Shown piece after piece: positions 7,365 through 8,973 of a stretch of DNA of 8,973 bases. Source of the stretch: Angelakisella sp. (lineage in GTDB: Bacteria > Bacillota > Clostridia > Oscillospirales > Ruminococcaceae); contig WSMP01000038.1 of NCBI GenBank assembly GCA_013316495.1, positions 3,208-12,180 on the forward strand. The letters are read 5' to 3'. A program made the position numbers and the translations under genes. The stretch's first letter is position 1, and the number at the start of each line of letters is the position of its first letter. The notes under the pieces are model-generated. The model was not told where the DNA came from, did no database searches, and worked only from the letters and a program-made list of their open reading frames with translations.

Positions 7365-7856
7365 GTGATCTTTACTATCAGCGCTGAGTATTTTTCCGGA
7401 CGCATCCAGTGCACCAGGGAGGATAAACAGGAGTGCCTTTACACCGTCCGCCAGCTGCTGGAGCTGGCCTTCGAGGCCAGGGAGCGCGGCCTGCTGGCGA
7501 TGGAGGACCTGATCTCCGACCACGCCCGTTTTCCCGACCGGTTTTTGCACAAGGCGGTGGAGCTGACCATGGAGGTCTCCGACCCCGATAAGATCCGCAA
7601 GGTGCTGTACAATCTCATTATCACCACAAAATACGTTGCCAATAACCAGTTCCTCAAGGACCTGCTCATCGCCGAGACGATGCTGGCTATCAGCCAGTCG
7701 GAGGACCTGGACTACGTCTTCGCCCATCTTATCCCCTCCTATTTTGGGCTGGATTATTCCCCCCAGGCGGAGGAGGTCTACCGCAATTACAAGATTTCCC
7801 GTGTTCAGGAACGGAAACGGATGACAGAACCATTCCCCGGCGCGGGTCAGGACTGA
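7365..7856 (+). CDS. soluble protein resembling the cytoplasmic parts of MotA
   Basis: A 163-residue protein with no membrane segment or signal peptide. LLELAFEARERGLLAMED (31-48), then DRFLHKAVEL (58-67) and SDPDKIRKVL (72-81), follow the pattern of the MotA loop between membrane helices 2 and 3 (AxxARxxGLLALE, DxFLxxGLxLxVDG). LKDLLIAETMLAISQSED (97-114) and VFAHLIPSYF (118-127) resemble the MotA tail after helix 4. Both cytoplasmic parts thus seem joined without the four helices. Arg39 and Glu47 line up with E. coli MotA R90 and E98, which interact with FliG. The start is GTG at 7365, with AGGAAGG six bases upstream. It lies 30 bases after flgC, leaving no room for lost helices, so it is probably not a decayed motA. 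The MotA relation was judged by eye from remembered sequences; the alternative is an unknown flagellar accessory protein. Confidence 0.6.
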   Translation: MIFTISAEYFSGRIQCTREDKQECLYTVRQLLELAFEARERGLLAMEDLISDHARFPDRFLHKAVELTMEVSDPDKIRKVLYNLIITTKYVANNQFLKDLLIAETMLAISQSEDLDYVFAHLIPSYFGLDYSPQAEEVYRNYKISRVQERKRMTEPFPGAGQD

Positions 7857-7872
7857 AAGGAAGGAAAGGATT

Positions 7873-8136
7873 ATGGCTGAGTACAAGAACATCATGGAAA
7901 ACCTGGTGGAGGAGGAATTCGACCGGGCGCAGGGAAGCCTCAACTGCTGCACCTGCGAGGCCTGCCGCAACGACATCATCGCCTATGCCCTCAACCAGCT
8001 CCCCCCCAAGTATGTTGCCACCCGCAAGGGGGAGGTCTATTCCAAGACCTTTATTCTGCGCAACCAGCACTACGCGGACATTATGGCGGCCCTGGCGAAG
8101 GGAGCCAACCTGGTGCGGGAAAACCCCCGGCACTAA
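7873..8136 (+). CDS. ComFB-family small protein, possible c-di-nucleotide receptor
   Basis: An 87-residue protein with the ComFB signature nearly throughout. It has an acidic helical start (ENLVEEEFD), a cysteine cluster C25-C26-x-C28-x-x-C31, then DIIAYALNQLPPKYV (34-48), a KGEVYSK strand, and the end motif ENPRH (83-87). The cysteines could bind zinc. B. subtilis ComFB is encoded in the late competence operon with no clear role; related cyanobacterial proteins have been reported to bind c-di-GMP. That would suit a flagellar operon, but binding here is inference. AAGGAAAGGA just before the ATG is the ribosome site, and the gene begins 16 bases after the MotA-like gene. It is the last gene of the unit. 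No DNA-uptake genes are nearby, so a competence role is not supported by context. Confidence 0.88.
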   Translation: MAEYKNIMENLVEEEFDRAQGSLNCCTCEACRNDIIAYALNQLPPKYVATRKGEVYSKTFILRNQHYADIMAALAKGANLVRENPRH

Positions 8137-8144
8137 CCGGCCGC

Positions 8145-8178
8145 CCTCTTTTTCTTTTGGCGGGAAAAGAAAAAGAGG
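8145..8178 (+). repeat. perfect 14-base inverted repeat, pyrimidine arm/purine arm
   Basis: CCTCTTTTTCTTTT (8145-8158) and AAAAGAAAAAGAGG (8165-8178) are exact reverse complements around the loop GGCGGG. It starts nine bases after the ComFB stop. The stem is long, but no T run follows on the plus strand (CAAAAAGAAAAGC does), so it is a poor rho-independent terminator in that direction. It could protect the 3' end of the operon message or be a dispersed intergenic element. A further weak pairing, CAGCGG (8191-8196) with CCGCTG (8220-8225), lies just beyond. Confidence 0.7.
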
Positions 8179-8261
8179 CAAAAAGAAAAGCAGCGGGGGC
8201 TTCGCAATGCAACGGGCTTCCGCTGGCTATCTATGTGATTTGGGAACTTTTGGCGCAATAA

Positions 8262-8289
8262 AAAGCAGCTGGGTAAAACCGGCTGCTTT
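8262..8289. terminator. two-way terminator between the flagellar operon and rpmB
   Basis: AAAGCAGCTGG (8262-8272) pairs with CCGGCTGCTTT (8279-8289) around a six-base loop. The one irregular position is a G-U wobble on the plus strand and an A-C mismatch on the minus strand. The minus-strand transcript ends in TTTTTATT, a good U tract; the plus-strand transcript ends in TTTCTCTTT. The position between two convergent genes fits termination in both directions. Confidence 0.75.
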
Positions 8290-8312
8290 CTCTTTGAAGA
8301 ACGCAAAGAAAG

Positions 8313-8340
8313 ACGCCCCCGTCCCACAGGACAGAGGCGT
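8313..8340 (-). terminator. rpmB terminator
   Basis: On the minus strand the RNA forms a 12-pair stem from ACGCC...GTCC to GGAC...GGCGT with a UGUG loop. Two pairs are G-U wobbles that would be A-C mismatches on the plus strand, so the hairpin is built for minus-strand transcripts. CTTTCTTT follows. It lies about 40 bases after the rpmB stop and is backed up by the hairpin at 8262-8289. Confidence 0.7.
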
Positions 8341-8379
8341 TTCATGCTGGCACCTTCCACTTGCGAAGCGGAGCTTCAA

Positions 8380-8568
8380 TTACAGGGCGCGCTGGACCTT
8401 GCCGGAACGCAAGCACCGGGTGCAGGCGTAGATGTGGCGGGGGGATCCATCAACGATGGCCTTGACACGCCGTACATTGGGCTTCCAGGTTCTGTTGGAT
8501 CTTCTGTGGGAATGGGAAACCTTGATACCGAAAGTCACGCCTTTTCCGCAGATGTCGCACTTTGCCAT
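8380..8568 (-). CDS. rpmB: ribosomal protein L28 (zinc-ribbon form)
   Basis: L28 is a small protein of the 50S subunit. The product is 62 residues, the normal length. MAKCDICGKG at the start and YACTRCLRSGKV near the end provide four cysteines (4, 7, 49, 52) in two CxxC pairs, the zinc-binding form of L28. HSHRRSNRTWKPN (19-31) is the conserved rRNA-contacting stretch. The start is fixed by AAAGGAGGT (8577-8585), eight bases upstream on the minus strand. The gene stands alone with its own promoter (8640-8668) and terminators, convergent with the flagellar unit and unrelated to it in function. Confidence 0.98.
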   Translation of the reverse strand: MAKCDICGKGVTFGIKVSHSHRRSNRTWKPNVRRVKAIVDGSPRHIYACTRCLRSGKVQRAL

Positions 8569-8600
8569 GAGTCTGCACCTCCTTTTTGCTGCCGGATTTT

Positions 8601-8616
8601 CTCCCCCGCGGGGGAG
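8601..8616 (-). promoter_or_regulatory. GC-rich palindrome in the rpmB leader
   Basis: CTCCCCCGCGGGGGAG is a perfect 16-base palindrome inside the predicted rpmB 5' leader, 15 bases upstream of its ribosome binding site. In RNA it can form a 6-pair stem closed by a CGCG loop, and flanking CCGG blocks could extend it. TTTT lies between it and the ribosome site on the plus strand, which reads AAAA in the rpmB message, so it is not an attenuator with a U tract. It could be a translational control element for L28 or a binding site. Confidence 0.5.
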
Positions 8617-8639
8617 CCTGCCGGTAAAGTAACATTAGT

Positions 8640-8668
8640 ATTTTAGCAGATGCAGGGGGGAAAAGCAA
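8640..8668 (-). promoter_or_regulatory. sigma-A-type promoter for rpmB
   Basis: Read on the minus strand, TTGCTT (8668-8663) and TAAAAT (8645-8640) are separated by exactly 17 bases. This is a good match to TTGACA/TATAAT. Transcription would begin near 8633 and give a leader of about 65 bases containing the palindrome at 8601-8616. Confidence 0.65.
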
Positions 8669-8751
8669 GGCTTTTTTCAAAATACTTTTCCCCAAAGCCT
8701 TTTCGGAAAATTTTTCTTGCTTCTTTCCCAGGGGAAAGAGGCCCTTCCCAC

Positions 8752-8780
8752 TTGTTTTTTCCAGCCGGGGACATTATAAT
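8752..8780 (+). promoter_or_regulatory. sigma-A-type promoter for the M50 protease gene
   Basis: TTGTTT (8752-8757) and a perfect TATAAT (8775-8780) are 17 bases apart. Transcription would start near 8787, about 64 bases before the ATG at 8851. This promoter diverges from the rpmB promoter; about 83 bases of A/T-rich sequence separate the two -35 elements and could hold shared regulator sites. Confidence 0.75.
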
Positions 8781-8850
8781 GATAGAATAGCATAATTCTC
8801 TATGGTGGCATTGTGGGGGATTGTGCCTTGTGGCAAAGGAGCTTGACAGA

Positions 8851-8973
8851 ATGCAACAAAACTTTTTGCAGATATTGATGCGGGCCATGGTCCTGGTGGC
8901 GGTGATTCCCATACACGAATGCGCCCACGGCCTGGCGGCCTCCTGGATGGGGGACCACACCGCCAGGGACCTG
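8851..8973 (+). CDS. site-2 protease family (peptidase M50), N-terminal fragment cut by window end
   Basis: Only the first 41 residues are present. A hydrophobic helix (about 12-21) runs into IPIHECAHGLAA, which contains the zinc-protease motif HExxH (His22, Glu23, His26). SWMGDHTARDL follows, the GDxTA stretch typical of the YwhC/YdjP-like branch of site-2 proteases, where GRLTLNP usually comes next. These are multi-pass membrane metalloproteases that cut other membrane proteins; the substrate here is unknown. AAAGGAG (8835-8841) is nine bases before the ATG, and a strong promoter lies at 8752-8780. The gene belongs to a new unit divergent from rpmB, not to the flagellar operon. Confidence 0.85.
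   Translation, partial: MQQNFLQILMRAMVLVAVIPIHECAHGLAASWMGDHTARDL

Noticed and set aside
6333..7979. 548-codon open frame on the minus strand across flgB, flgC and the MotA-like gene
   Set aside because: It covers three well-recognised plus-strand genes and gives no recognisable protein; it arises from codon bias.
8365..8377. GAAGC-GGA-GCTTC mini-hairpin just after rpmB
   Set aside because: It has only five pairs and no T run; the stronger terminators at 8313-8340 and 8262-8289 explain termination.
8344..8646. Plus-strand open frames over rpmB and its leader
   Set aside because: They overlap the certain L28 gene antisense, have no ribosome site and encode nothing recognisable.

Overview
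The window looks like a chromosomal segment of a fairly GC-rich, motile, Gram-positive Clostridia-type bacterium. The best guess is an Oscillospiraceae relative (Oscillibacter/Flavonifractor-like), inferred from gene content and composition rather than from a database match. The evidence is strong AAGGAGG-type ribosome binding sites, a class B sortase, a very large Sec-exported protein with cadherin-like beta-sandwich repeats, flagellar rod genes, and a zinc-ribbon ribosomal protein L28.

Layout, left to right. Positions 1-135 hold no gene I can name. fliS (136-537, flagellin export chaperone) follows and ends in a strong hairpin terminator (558-612). A 247-base non-coding leader with a second hairpin and a short direct repeat precedes what appears to be one tightly packed transcription unit of six genes. 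These are a 1634-residue secreted surface protein (785-5689), a class B sortase overlapping it by 4 bases (5686-6501), flgB (6519-6866), flgC (6900-7334), a soluble protein resembling only the cytoplasmic parts of MotA (7365-7856), and a small ComFB-family protein (7873-8136). Gaps inside the unit are 16-33 bases or an overlap. It ends in a convergent region with an A/T-rich perfect inverted repeat and a hairpin that can terminate in both directions. On the minus strand lies rpmB (L28), with its own promoter, GC-rich leader palindrome and terminators. A divergent sigma-A-type promoter then drives a site-2 protease (M50) gene cut off by the window end.

How the genes may work together. FliS, FlgB and FlgC are ordinary flagellar parts. 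The unusual content is what is packed around them: a sortase/surface-protein pair ahead of the rod genes, and behind them a membrane-free MotA look-alike plus a ComFB protein. The MotA look-alike keeps the two charged positions that in E. coli MotA (R90, E98) contact FliG. Some cyanobacterial ComFB-domain proteins bind c-di-GMP. The cautious reading is a flagellar locus with an attached surface-anchoring module and a possible motor-control module. The gene identities are well supported except for the MotA-like protein, and the system-level interpretation is inference.
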